DNA of 16,044 nucleotides from Bacteroides ovatus (GTDB lineage Bacteria > Bacteroidota > Bacteroidia > Bacteroidales > Bacteroidaceae), in contig JAUUNK010000106.1 in the NCBI GenBank assembly GCA_030844565.1, forward strand, positions 1 through 16,044, in the 5' to 3' direction. The position numbers were made by a program, and so were the translations under genes. A model generated the notes under the pieces. That model was given only the letters and a program-made list of their open reading frames with translations, was not told where the DNA came from and did not search any database. Below are positions 7,491-15,226 of this stretch, in pieces (position 1 is the stretch's first letter; each line of letters begins with the position of its first letter).

Positions 7491-7525
7491 AACTCTTTTG
7501 TATAATATGTGAATGAATTACAGTT

Positions 7526-10063
7526 TTATCCGCAACGGGATGCTCCACAGGTTGTACAAATCAGGCAACCTTCTTGGTAAACCAGAGTTTCGTTTCCGCA
7601 GTTCGGGCATTTTTTGCCTCTAGCTTCTGTGCCATCCTGGATGTATTTCTTCAGAGCTCGTTCCACTCCGTTTTTCCAAGTGTTAATATTCTCACTATCC
7701 AGTTGAAGAGAACCCACAAGTTTGATGACTTGTTCGATCGGCATTCTCCAACGAAGCACTCCTGAAATCAGCTTAGCATAGTTCCAGTACTCCTTGTTGA
7801 ATTTTTCCGAAAGTCCTTCAATTGTAGTTTTATATCCACGTTTGTTTTCGAATTGGAAATCATAGCGTTTGTTGCCGTTTTCGTCTACGTTTTTGATAAT
7901 CCGTCCGGTAGTCACACTCTTCGGCAGTGAGATTCCTTCATCGTCATCTTGGAGACCGGTGAATATTTCATAGGGACGTCCGTCCAGTAATCCTACAAAA
8001 GCTACCCATTTTTCCTTGTTGTTCTGGAAACGTACTACGTCTGCTTCCAATATTTTGGGGCGTACTTCTACTACCGTAGGCGGTTTACAGGGAGGAAGTT
8101 CTTCCTTCTTGTCGGATTTGGTAGAAATCAAGACTCCCGAGCGGGAACCATCTCTGTAAACAGTACATCCTTTGCAGCCGGATTTCCATGCTTCTATATA
8201 AAGACGATTTACTAAATCCTCGTCTACATCGTTCGGCAGGTTGATGGTTACGCTGATAGAGTGGTCTACCCATTTTTGAATCTTTCCTTGCATTTTGACC
8301 TTCATCAGCCAATCTACATCGTTGGAAGTTGCTTTGTAATAAGGTGACTTAGCCACCATTTGATCAATTTCTTCCTGAGTATACTGTTTAGACGGGTTAT
8401 ATCCGTTTGCTTCCATCCAAGTGACAAACTTATGATGAAATACGATATACTCTTCGAAAGCATCGCCTGTTTCATCTACAAAGTCTACCCGTACATTAGT
8501 ATCGTTGGGGTTTACTTTTCTTCTGCGTTTGTAGACGGGTAGGAAGACAGGTTCGATTCCGGAAGTCGTTTGAGTCATTAAGCTAGTTGTGCCGGTAGGA
8601 GCAATAGTAAGGCAAGCGATGTTCCGGCGGCCGTACTGCTTCATTTCTTTGTACAGTTCCGGATCTGCTTCCGCCAGGCGTTGGATAAACGGATTATTCT
8701 TTTCGCGTTCTGAATCATAGATTTCGAAAGCGCCCCGTTCTTTAGCCATTTGTACAGAAGAGCGGTATGCATTCAAGGCAAGAGTCTTATGTACTTTTTC
8801 CGAAAAATCCGTTGCTTCTTCCGTACCGTAACGCAGGCCTAATGCGGCAAGCATATCTCCTTCGGCAGTGATACCTACTCCAGTCCGGCGACCTTGGCCG
8901 CTTTTCTTATATATTTTTTCCCACAGTACACGCTCTGTACGTTTTACCTCGTCGTTTTCAGGGTCCTCATCTACCTTTTGAAGAATCCTTTCTATCTTTT
9001 CCAGTTCAAGGTCGATGATGTCATCCATGATGCGTTGTGCCAGGGCTACGTGCTTTTTAAATAATTCAAAGTCAAAGTAAGCGTCCGGTGTGAATGGGTT
9101 TACTACATATGAATAGAGGTTTATAGCCAACAGGCGACAAGAGTCGTATGGGCACAAAGGAATCTCCCCACATGGATTCGTAGAAACAGTTTTGTATCCG
9201 AGGTCGGCGTAGCAATCGGGAACGGATTCTTTCACAATAGTATCCCAGAAAAGAACACCGGGTTCGGCTGATTTCCATGCATTATGTACAATTTTTTTCC
9301 ATAAGGCGGAAGCTTCGATTTCTTTTGTAAAAGTGGGGCTCTCAGCGTCAATAGGGTATTGTTGTATATAAGGCGTATTATCGATAGCTGCTTGCATAAA
9401 GGCATCATCCAGCTTCACTGAGACATTGGCACCTGTTACTTTCCCTTCAGTCATTTTAGCATCGATAAATGCTTCCGAGTCAGGATGCTTAATCGATACG
9501 CTTAACATCAGGGCGCCGCGGCGTCCGTCTTGTGCTACTTCTCGTGTAGAATTGGAATAGCGTTCCATGAAGGGTACAAGCCCGGTAGAGGTCAATGCCG
9601 AGTTCTTAACCGGCGAGCCTTTAGGACGAATATGTGATAGGTCATGTCCTACGCCTCCTCTTCTTTTCATTAGCTGTACTTGCTCTTCGTCTATCTTGAT
9701 GATGGCACCATAAGAGTCTGCCGCACCGTCTACGCCAATAACGAAACAATTGGACAAAGAAGCTACTTGGTGGTCATTGCCTATTCCTGTCATGGGGCTT
9801 CCTTGCGGAACGATATATTTGAAGTGATCTAACAAGTCGAACAATTCTTTTGCAGGCAACCCGTTCGGGTATTTTGCTTCAATGCGCGCCACTTCATTAG
9901 CAATTCTCCAATGCATATCTTCTGGGGACTTTTCGTAGATGTTTCCGAAAGAGTCTTTTACTGCATACTTGTTCACCCATACGCGGGCTGCAAGCTCATC
10001 GCCTTGGAAATATCGTAAAGATTCTTCGTAGGCTTCATCATAAGAGTAAATTTGTTTTTCCAC
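7526..10063 (-). CDS. nrdJ: Adenosylcobalamin-dependent ribonucleotide reductase (class II)
   Basis: An 845-residue cytoplasmic enzyme that reduces ribonucleotides to deoxyribonucleotides for DNA synthesis, using a B12-generated thiyl radical. NPCGE (296-300) holds the radical Cys298 with Asn296 and Glu300. Cys106 (in SLSNCFV) and Cys309, eleven residues after Cys298, match the redox pair of Thermotoga NrdJ. RRGGVGHDLSHIRPKGSP (134-151), GITAEGDMLAALG (397-409) and APTGTTSLMTQTTSGIEPVF (488-507) are class II hallmarks. The C-terminus is a Cys-rich zinc-ribbon-like tail (CPNC 819-822, CTTC 836-839, Cys844) that probably relays electrons from thioredoxin. The start codon at 10063 is GTG; an in-frame stop lies closely upstream and the next Met is residue 50. 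It has its own strong promoter and terminator, and no B12 riboswitch was seen in the leader of about 70 nt. Confidence 0.96.
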   Translation of the reverse strand: MEKQIYSYDEAYEESLRYFQGDELAARVWVNKYAVKDSFGNIYEKSPEDMHWRIANEVARIEAKYPNGLPAKELFDLLDHFKYIVPQGSPMTGIGNDHQVASLSNCFVIGVDGAADSYGAIIKIDEEQVQLMKRRGGVGHDLSHIRPKGSPVKNSALTSTGLVPFMERYSNSTREVAQDGRRGALMLSVSIKHPDSEAFIDAKMTEGKVTGANVSVKLDDAFMQAAIDNTPYIQQYPIDAESPTFTKEIEASALWKKIVHNAWKSAEPGVLFWDTIVKESVPDCYADLGYKTVSTNPCGEIPLCPYDSCRLLAINLYSYVVNPFTPDAYFDFELFKKHVALAQRIMDDIIDLELEKIERILQKVDEDPENDEVKRTERVLWEKIYKKSGQGRRTGVGITAEGDMLAALGLRYGTEEATDFSEKVHKTLALNAYRSSVQMAKERGAFEIYDSEREKNNPFIQRLAEADPELYKEMKQYGRRNIACLTIAPTGTTSLMTQTTSGIEPVFLPVYKRRRKVNPNDTNVRVDFVDETGDAFEEYIVFHHKFVTWMEANGYNPSKQYTQEEIDQMVAKSPYYKATSNDVDWLMKVKMQGKIQKWVDHSISVTINLPNDVDEDLVNRLYIEAWKSGCKGCTVYRDGSRSGVLISTKSDKKEELPPCKPPTVVEVRPKILEADVVRFQNNKEKWVAFVGLLDGRPYEIFTGLQDDDEGISLPKSVTTGRIIKNVDENGNKRYDFQFENKRGYKTTIEGLSEKFNKEYWNYAKLISGVLRWRMPIEQVIKLVGSLQLDSENINTWKNGVERALKKYIQDGTEARGKKCPNCGNETLVYQEGCLICTTCGASRCG

Positions 10064-10139
10064 GATTATTTGTGTGTTACATTACTTTTATTATATAAGT
10101 GCTATGTAGAAGTTTGCTTATACTTAATAAATGTGGCTG

Positions 10140-10170
10140 CAAAGCTAAGAATGTTTCTTGGTATATCAAA
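10140..10170 (-). promoter_or_regulatory. Promoter of nrdJ
   Basis: On the minus strand TTTG (10167-10170), a 19-bp spacer and TAGCTTTG (10140-10147) match both Bacteroides elements exactly. Transcription should begin near 10133, giving a leader of about 70 nt before the GTG start. Confidence 0.72.
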
Positions 10171-10303
10171 ATAAAAACTAAACATTTTATTAACTGACTG
10201 TAAGTTTCCCATTTATTGAGGGTAAGCTATTGATAAACAATTAAATATTGGTTTTGTTCATACGGGAAAGTTATCCAAAAAGAAAATTATTTTGAGATTA
10301 TCA

Positions 10304-10335
10304 TGTTGTGACATAATTATTCTTTTATATATTTG
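10304..10335 (+). promoter_or_regulatory. Promoter of the nitroreductase gene
   Basis: TATATTTG (10328-10335) is a perfect -7 box. GTTG (10304-10307) lies 20 bp upstream as a near-match -33. The predicted transcript starts near 10342, leaving under ten bases before ATG 10350. The 10171-10303 stretch between this and the nrdJ promoter shows no further convincing element. Confidence 0.62.
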
Positions 10336-10349
10336 CAAGAAAAAATAAT

Positions 10350-11090
10350 ATGATTGAGACACTAAAAACAAGAAGAACCATTAGAAAATATCAACAAAAG
10401 GATATTGATAGGGATTTGTTAAATGATTTGCTTGAAACATCCTTTCGAGCATCTACGATGGGTGGGATGCAACTTTATAGCGTAGTTGTCACACGGGATG
10501 GGAAGATGAAAGACAAACTTTCACCTGCCCATTTCAACCAACCTATGGTGAAAGGGGCACCAGTAGTGCTTACCTTCTGTGCAGATTTTCGCCGCTTTAG
10601 TAAATGGTGTGAACAGCGCAATGCCGTCCCCGGATATAATAACTTAATGTCATTTCTGAATGCTGCAATGGATACTCTGCTGGTTGCTCAAACTTTTTGT
10701 ACAATTGCTGAAGAATCTGGGCTGGGAATTTGTTATCTGGGCACCACTACTTACAACCCGCAAATGATTATTGATGTATTAAATTTGCCGGAACTTGTGT
10801 TTCCTGTCACTACTATCACAGTGGGCTATCCTGACGAATTTCCTGCTCAGGTAGACCGTTTGCCGTGGCAAGCTTTGGTGCATGAGGAAAGTTATCAGGA
10901 TTATACTTCCGAAGATATTAACCGTTGTTATGCTTATAAAGAATCTCTTGTAGAGAATAAGAAGTTTATAGAAGAAAATCGCAAGGAAACTTTAGCCCAA
11001 GTTTTTACTGATGTACGTTATACTAAAAAAGATAATGAATTTATGTCCGAAAACCTGTTGCAGGTCCTCCATCAGCAAGGATTTGTTTAA
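10350..11090 (+). CDS. Nitroreductase-family NAD(P)H:FMN oxidoreductase
   Basis: A 246-residue soluble flavoprotein of the nitroreductase superfamily, of a size close to the NfsA/FRP branch. The N-terminus has the FMN-phosphate-binding pattern LKTRRTIRKY (5-14). EESGLGICYLG (121-131) is the conserved flavin loop, and FPVTTITVGYPDE (151-163) is the strand and turn preceding the final region. The extended C-terminal tail (about 180-246) fits NfsA-like proteins, which embrace the partner subunit in a homodimer. By family it should use NAD(P)H to reduce nitro compounds, quinones or flavin; the natural substrate is unknown. It is divergent from nrdJ and convergent with dnaA, with its own promoter, so context gives no further clue to its role. 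Confidence 0.88.
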   Translation: MIETLKTRRTIRKYQQKDIDRDLLNDLLETSFRASTMGGMQLYSVVVTRDGKMKDKLSPAHFNQPMVKGAPVVLTFCADFRRFSKWCEQRNAVPGYNNLMSFLNAAMDTLLVAQTFCTIAEESGLGICYLGTTTYNPQMIIDVLNLPELVFPVTTITVGYPDEFPAQVDRLPWQALVHEESYQDYTSEDINRCYAYKESLVENKKFIEENRKETLAQVFTDVRYTKKDNEFMSENLLQVLHQQGFV

Positions 11091-11101
11091 TTAACAATGT
11101 A

Positions 11102-11179
11102 CAATTGACAGTTGACAATTATAGAGATTATGATAGTTGCTGACAAGTTTCTTAATTATCCGTTGCCCACTGTCAATTG
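11102..11179. repeat. Inverted repeat between nitroreductase and dnaA ends
   Basis: CAATTGACAGT (11102-11112) is perfectly complementary to ACTGTCAATTG (11169-11179), with 56 bp between the arms. The left arm is part of a TTGACA-type tandem (acaattgaca gttgacaatt). The right arm contains the dnaA stop codon (11173-11175). It may act as a bidirectional transcription end for the converging genes, although only TTTT follows on the plus side. The CAATTGACA motif looks like a low-complexity element dispersed in Bacteroides genomes. Confidence 0.6.
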
Positions 11180-12585
11180 CTTTTCTTAAGCAGTGATTCT
11201 ATTTTTCCTACTTCTGCATGGAAGTTTTTATCCACTTCCAATTGTCCTTTCACAGTTTTGCAGGCATGCAGAACGGTTGCATGGTCTTTATTACCGATGA
11301 ACTTACCTATTTTGGAAGTAGAGAAATCCGTGTATGTCTTTGCTAAGTACATAGCAATTTGCCGTGCTTGGACCACTTCTCTTTTTCTGGATTTAGTATG
11401 AATGGCAGACGGTTCCAACTCAAAGTGTTTGCATACCGTTTGAATTATGTTATCTATCGTGATAGTTTTCGCTTCGTTACGCACTACTTTGCGTACAATA
11501 CGTTGTGCCAGCTCAAGGTCGATTTCTTTATTGTAGATGGTAGAATGTGCCATGATGGATATAATAATTCCTTCGAGGTCACGAACACTTTCGTTGACGT
11601 TTTCGGCTATATAGTCGATTACCTCGGGAGGGAACTGTAGTCCGTCACGATGTATTTTATTTCGCAAGATATTTTTGCGTAATTCCACAGTAGGTTTTTC
11701 AAGTTCTGCTACCATTCCCCATTTAAAGCGAGTTAAGAGTCGTTCTTCCATGCCTTGTAGTAAAACTGGAGCACGGTCGGATGTCAATATCAGTTGTTTC
11801 CGGTTTTGATGAAGATGATTGAAGATATGGAAGAAGGTGTTTTGCGTTTTAGTGACACCGGCAAATTCCTGAATATCATCAATAATCAATACATCAATTG
11901 TCTGGTAGAAGTTAATAAAATCATTCGTGGTATTGTTTCGGACCGAATCGGTATATTGTACCTGAAACAAATGGGCCGATACATATAAAACCCTTTTCTC
12001 AGGATACAGTTCCTTGATTCTTGTGCCGATAGCATTGGCGAGATGGGTCTTTCCTACTCCTGAAGCGCCATGTATAAATAGTGGATTAAACACTGTTTCT
12101 GCAGGTCTTTCTGCTACCGCTTGCGCTACACTTCGGGAAAGCTTATTGCTATATCCTTCGATGAAGTTTTCAAAATTATAGTTAGGATTCAGATGTGGGT
12201 CCAAATCCTGAACAGCAGGTGCCTGTAATATATTGGGAGCTTTGTTTGCCTGAGTGATATTGCGTTGAGGTATGGCTGTAGAACGATTACTGGCTTCGAG
12301 ATTCACGGTTTGATTCGGAATCGAAGTCTTATCTACCATCACATTATACATTAGCTTAGTACCTTCGCCGATAACCTTATATAGCGTCTTTCGCAACAAG
12401 TCCACGAACTTATCTTCCAGAAATTCATAGAAGAACTGGCTAGGTACTTGTACGGTCAACGTACTGTCCTCATATTTTAATGGAATAATAGGGACAAACC
12501 AAGTTTTATATGTCGAATCCGGTACATTGTCTCGAATGATTTGGAGACAGCGGTTCCACAGCACGACATGATTTGATTCACTCAT
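11173..12585 (-). CDS. dnaA: Chromosomal replication initiator protein DnaA
   Basis: A 470-residue AAA+ ATPase that binds DnaA boxes at oriC and opens the origin. Domain I (about 1-80) opens with the helicase/partner-binding helices, including WNRCLQIIRDN and TYKTWFVPI. A variable, Gln/Asn-rich linker follows to about 130. The AAA+ domain has Walker A GASGVGKT (173-180), Walker B VLIIDD (232-237), sensor 1 LTSDRAP (267-273), and box VII ERLLTRFKWG with Arg286 as the arginine finger. Domain IV has the basic loop around KSRKREVVQARQIAMYL (398-414) and the signature DHATVLHA (434-441), a variant of DHTTV. It is monocistronic with its own promoter. The usual dnaA-dnaN-recF order is absent, and no dense DnaA-box cluster is visible around it. 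Confidence 0.98.
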   Translation of the reverse strand: MSESNHVVLWNRCLQIIRDNVPDSTYKTWFVPIIPLKYEDSTLTVQVPSQFFYEFLEDKFVDLLRKTLYKVIGEGTKLMYNVMVDKTSIPNQTVNLEASNRSTAIPQRNITQANKAPNILQAPAVQDLDPHLNPNYNFENFIEGYSNKLSRSVAQAVAERPAETVFNPLFIHGASGVGKTHLANAIGTRIKELYPEKRVLYVSAHLFQVQYTDSVRNNTTNDFINFYQTIDVLIIDDIQEFAGVTKTQNTFFHIFNHLHQNRKQLILTSDRAPVLLQGMEERLLTRFKWGMVAELEKPTVELRKNILRNKIHRDGLQFPPEVIDYIAENVNESVRDLEGIIISIMAHSTIYNKEIDLELAQRIVRKVVRNEAKTITIDNIIQTVCKHFELEPSAIHTKSRKREVVQARQIAMYLAKTYTDFSTSKIGKFIGNKDHATVLHACKTVKGQLEVDKNFHAEVGKIESLLKKSN

Positions 12586-12936
12586 AACGGCTCTAATACA
12601 TTTATTAATTAAGCAAAACTTCTACGGTTGCAAAATTCGGAATCTTATTCGGAAAAAACAAATGTGTTTTTTCTTGCATTTTTCATTCAAACAATAATGC
12701 GTTTACTTTCAGCCACTTATGTTCTTCTTTTAAAAACCTTCTTTCAAAGGTGCTCTTGCTTTTATATAAGACTCTGTTTATGAATGAATTATTCCTTGTT
12801 TTGCTTGCTTTTTCTCTTTCAGGGTACAGGCGTTGTTAATACCTTTTTTCCAGTTTAGAGATAGACATTTAGAGGTGTTTATTAGCTTTTCATTCCCTCA
12901 TTGTTATTTAGACAAAATCTATATAACGCTCTGCTA
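12586..12936. other. 351-bp non-coding gap between dnaA and the MCE gene
   Basis: Apart from the dnaA promoter (12631-12662), this AT-rich gap holds little that is recognisable. A weak hairpin (stem 12736-12740 with 12747-12751, followed on the minus strand by TTTT) might end the amidase-MCE transcript. A seven-base direct repeat TTTAGAG occurs twice near 12855-12875. No tRNA, no DnaA-box cluster and no convincing short ORF was found. Confidence 0.4.
12631..12662 (-). promoter_or_regulatory. Promoter of dnaA
   Basis: On the minus strand TTTG (12659-12662) is followed after 20 bp by GAATTTTG (12631-12638), one base off TAnnTTTG. The transcript would begin near 12624, giving a leader of about 39 nt to ATG 12585. 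Confidence 0.55.
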
Positions 12937-13830
12937 TCACTTATCTTTTCTACCGAATAAAGAGAAATGAACATACCGTTTCGGGTGCTCTTTCAAATCT
13001 TCTAACAAACTTGCAGCATTAATTGTTGTGGCATTTAGGTTATTATATAAATCAGGATTATTGAGTAGCAGTCCTAACGTATTGTCTTTACTATTGAGCT
13101 TTTCTGTAATCATTTTTACGTTAGCCAACGTTTCATCCACCTGTTTGAAAGTGGTGGCATAATCTATGCTTTTCAGATTATTGCTGATGGCGATAAAGTT
13201 GTCACCCAATGTGTTCAATTTACCTGTAAGTTGTGGGATATCTTTGCCCAACAATCCTTTCATCTGCCCGCTTATTACTGCTAAGTTGGCCATAGTCTTT
13301 TCTGCGGAATGCAGGGTGGAGGGAATGCTCGAGTCGCCGGTAATCTTGTTGAGGGAGGTTAATATAGAGTCTAGCTTTGGCAGCATTTTGGCTACTTCAG
13401 GCATCAGGTGTGCCACCTGTTCCATCATACCGTTGTTCATGTTTCCCGGGATAGTGTCTCCTACTGCGTATTTCTCACGGGGATTGTTAGCTAATAAGAT
13501 ATTCATGCGTACACCTCCCATAAGTTCCGGTACTAGTTCTGCACTGCTGCCTTTAGGGATTCTTAGCTCTGTATCCAAGTCTACTTCCACTATAACATTT
13601 CCCGGATTTTTGTAGTCGTAATAAATATCTCTCACGATACCCACCCGTACTCCGTCAGCAAATACTGGACTGGACTTGGTAAGTCCATTTACGTTTTTAA
13701 ACTTGACGTAAATGTAAGTGGAGGGCTTGAACATGTGTATCCCTTTCAGATAATTAATGCCATACACCAGTATAAACAAGGCGAGGATAGCCGCAATTCC
13801 TATTCTAACTTCTTTAGTTATGTACTTCAT
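12937..13830 (-). CDS. MlaD-family MCE protein (lipid-transport substrate-binding subunit)
   Basis: A 297-residue protein anchored by one N-terminal membrane helix (about 9-27) with the rest in the periplasm. Residues about 36-115 form an MCE/MlaD domain, with NVNGLTKSSPVFADGVRVGIV (46-66) and the strand PELMGGVRMNILL (101-113). A long, mostly helical tail (about 135-280) follows, as in proteins whose hexamers form a lipid tunnel. The end KEHPKRYVHFSLFGRK is a frequent terminal motif in this family. In MlaFEDB-type systems it would bind phospholipid for movement between inner and outer membrane. The ABC partners (MlaE/MlaF) are not in this window. It starts 9 bp after the amidase stop, so the two are almost certainly one operon. 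Confidence 0.9.
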   Translation of the reverse strand: MKYITKEVRIGIAAILALFILVYGINYLKGIHMFKPSTYIYVKFKNVNGLTKSSPVFADGVRVGIVRDIYYDYKNPGNVIVEVDLDTELRIPKGSSAELVPELMGGVRMNILLANNPREKYAVGDTIPGNMNNGMMEQVAHLMPEVAKMLPKLDSILTSLNKITGDSSIPSTLHSAEKTMANLAVISGQMKGLLGKDIPQLTGKLNTLGDNFIAISNNLKSIDYATTFKQVDETLANVKMITEKLNSKDNTLGLLLNNPDLYNNLNATTINAASLLEDLKEHPKRYVHFSLFGRKDK

Positions 13831-13839
13831 TTTAGTTTA

Positions 13840-15042
13840 TTATTTATTTCTTTTCTTTTTAAATTCGGCGATAGCAGTATGGATGTTCATCTTTTCTCCA
13901 TTCCGGAAAGCGATGATGAAAGCATCTTTAAACTGATTAGATATGTTGCGTTTGGTGCGCAACACCTTATTATAATCCGCAGAGGCTCCATAAGTATATT
14001 TATAGAGACGCCCTTCCTTATAATAGTCCACATTCTTCAGTCCTTTCAGTCGCTTATCGGTTTTGCTAAGTGGACGTGAAGAGGTGAGTATTTGTATTTT
14101 AAACGTAATTTCTTCTGTGTTTGTTGCACTTTCCACAGTGATAGGTCGTTTGGAGAAAGGAAGAGATTTTTCTTTTACTTGTACTTGTGCCACAACGGGA
14201 GTGTTTTCTACTTCCGCTTCTTCTTGAGGGATAATAGTGCGGCTTGTGCCTGTCAATCTCAGTTCCTGTTCTCGTTTGTAAGAGAGAAAAGCACGATAGA
14301 TGCCTTTGGCTAGCGTTGTAGTTCCTACGTCTGTATTGAGATACCGTTCTTCTTCGGGGGTGGAGATAAAACCGAGTTCCACTAAAACACTGGGCATGGC
14401 ACTAGCTTTTAGCACTAGAAAGCCGGCTTGGTGTACTCCCTGGTCCACTCTTTTGCAAGTTTGCCTTAATTGTTTCTGAATCAGTGAAGCAAGGTGTACG
14501 CTCTGCTTCATATATTTATCCTGCATAAATTCAAAGATGATATAAGATTCGGCCGAATTAGGGTTAAATCCGGCATAACGCGTCTTGTAATCGTCTTCGT
14601 AGAGAATTACTGCATTTTCCCGTTTGGCAACATCGAGATTTTCATCAGACTTGGCCAGACCCAGCGTCCATGTAGAGGCTCCCCGGGCTGTTCTATTTTT
14701 AGCCAAGGCATTGGTATGCAGCGAGATAAAGAGGTCTGCTTTGGCATCATTGGCGATTTCTGCCCGGCGGTCCAGAGGAATGAATACATCTTTGGTGCGG
14801 GTATAGACCACTTTCACGTCGTCGCAGTTACTTTTAATGAGATTGCCCAGCTTCAGTGCAACGTTGAGATTAATGTTCTTTTCTTTGGAGATTTTTCCGC
14901 TGGCGCCGGGGTCGTGTCCGCCATGTCCCGCATCAATAACGACAACAAAATCCTTAGCCCACAATTGATTGTCACATAGCGGGGAAAGGAACAGCCCAAG
15001 GCAGATAAGTATATATAATATGTATAGTCTATGCGGTTTCAT
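13840..15042 (-). CDS. N-acetylmuramoyl-L-alanine amidase (Amidase_3) with SPOR-like tail
   Basis: A 400-residue exported peptidoglycan hydrolase that cuts between muramic acid and the stem peptide, probably at division or remodelling sites. An N-terminal signal sequence (about 1-29, cleavage possibly after LWA) precedes the zinc amidase domain (about 32-255). Ligands are His40 in DAGHGGHDPG, Glu54 in SKEKNINL and His109 in SLHTNA; the catalytic Glu222 is in LVELGF. A Pro/Glu-rich linker leads to a C-terminal SPOR-like domain (about 311-383) starting FKIQILTSS, the sort that binds denuded glycan. The frame continues to a TTG at 15060, but that triplet lies inside the predicted -7 box, so ATG 15042 is chosen. 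First gene of an operon with the MlaD-like gene. Confidence 0.94.
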   Translation of the reverse strand: MKPHRLYILYILICLGLFLSPLCDNQLWAKDFVVVIDAGHGGHDPGASGKISKEKNINLNVALKLGNLIKSNCDDVKVVYTRTKDVFIPLDRRAEIANDAKADLFISLHTNALAKNRTARGASTWTLGLAKSDENLDVAKRENAVILYEDDYKTRYAGFNPNSAESYIIFEFMQDKYMKQSVHLASLIQKQLRQTCKRVDQGVHQAGFLVLKASAMPSVLVELGFISTPEEERYLNTDVGTTTLAKGIYRAFLSYKREQELRLTGTSRTIIPQEEAEVENTPVVAQVQVKEKSLPFSKRPITVESATNTEEITFKIQILTSSRPLSKTDKRLKGLKNVDYYKEGRLYKYTYGASADYNKVLRTKRNISNQFKDAFIIAFRNGEKMNIHTAIAEFKKKRNK

Positions 15043-15057
15043 ATTCCAATTACGGTG

Positions 15058-15065
15058 CAAATGTA
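15058..15065 (-). promoter_or_regulatory. -7 element of the amidase-MCE operon
   Basis: TACATTTG on the minus strand is a perfect TAnnTTTG match. No clear TTTG is found 19-21 bp upstream, only a T-run closer in. The predicted start near 15051 leaves a very short leader before ATG 15042. Confidence 0.5.
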
Positions 15066-15193
15066 GTAGAATTTTGCTGAAAACTCGCTATTTATGGTTA
15101 AGTTTTGTGTTTTTTACCATCTCGATGGTTTCGCTCTCAGCCATTCCCGAAAGAAAAAACAATAAAATAATAGCTTTTTTCCTTAATTCTATG

Positions 15194-15201
15194 TTACTTT
15201 G
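15194..15201 (+). promoter_or_regulatory. Possible -7 element of the symporter-like gene
   Basis: TTACTTTG differs from TAnnTTTG by one base. The upstream -33 region is not recognisable apart from a T-run (15175-15180). The predicted start would be near 15208, about 19 nt before ATG 15227. Confidence 0.35.
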
Positions 15202-15226
15202 TGCCTCAAAATCAAAATGTACGGCA

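Noticed and set aside
10064..10140. Possible cobalamin riboswitch in the nrdJ leader, prompted by a GCCAC near the predicted transcript start.
   Set aside because: The leader is only about 70 nt and lacks the surrounding B12-box and the core helices; the GCCAC alone is chance.
10210..10270. Possible NrdR box between nrdJ and the nitroreductase gene (ACAATTAAATATTGGT).
   Set aside because: It matches the ACACWATATATWGTGT consensus poorly and has no second copy at the usual spacing.
10271..10279. DnaA-box-like TTATCCAAA near dnaA; another copy at 79-87 and a TTATCCACT inside dnaA at 11228-11236.
   Set aside because: Isolated, imperfect and widely spaced, with no AT-rich unwinding element or cluster; not evidence of an origin.
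13166..13615. A 149-codon open frame on the plus strand opposite the MCE gene.
   Set aside because: The minus-strand protein has clear MCE family motifs and operon context; the opposite frame has no recognisable domain or promoter.
14494..14979. A 161-codon plus-strand open frame inside the amidase gene.
   Set aside because: It is antisense to the conserved zinc-amidase domain with all catalytic residues; no start signals of its own.
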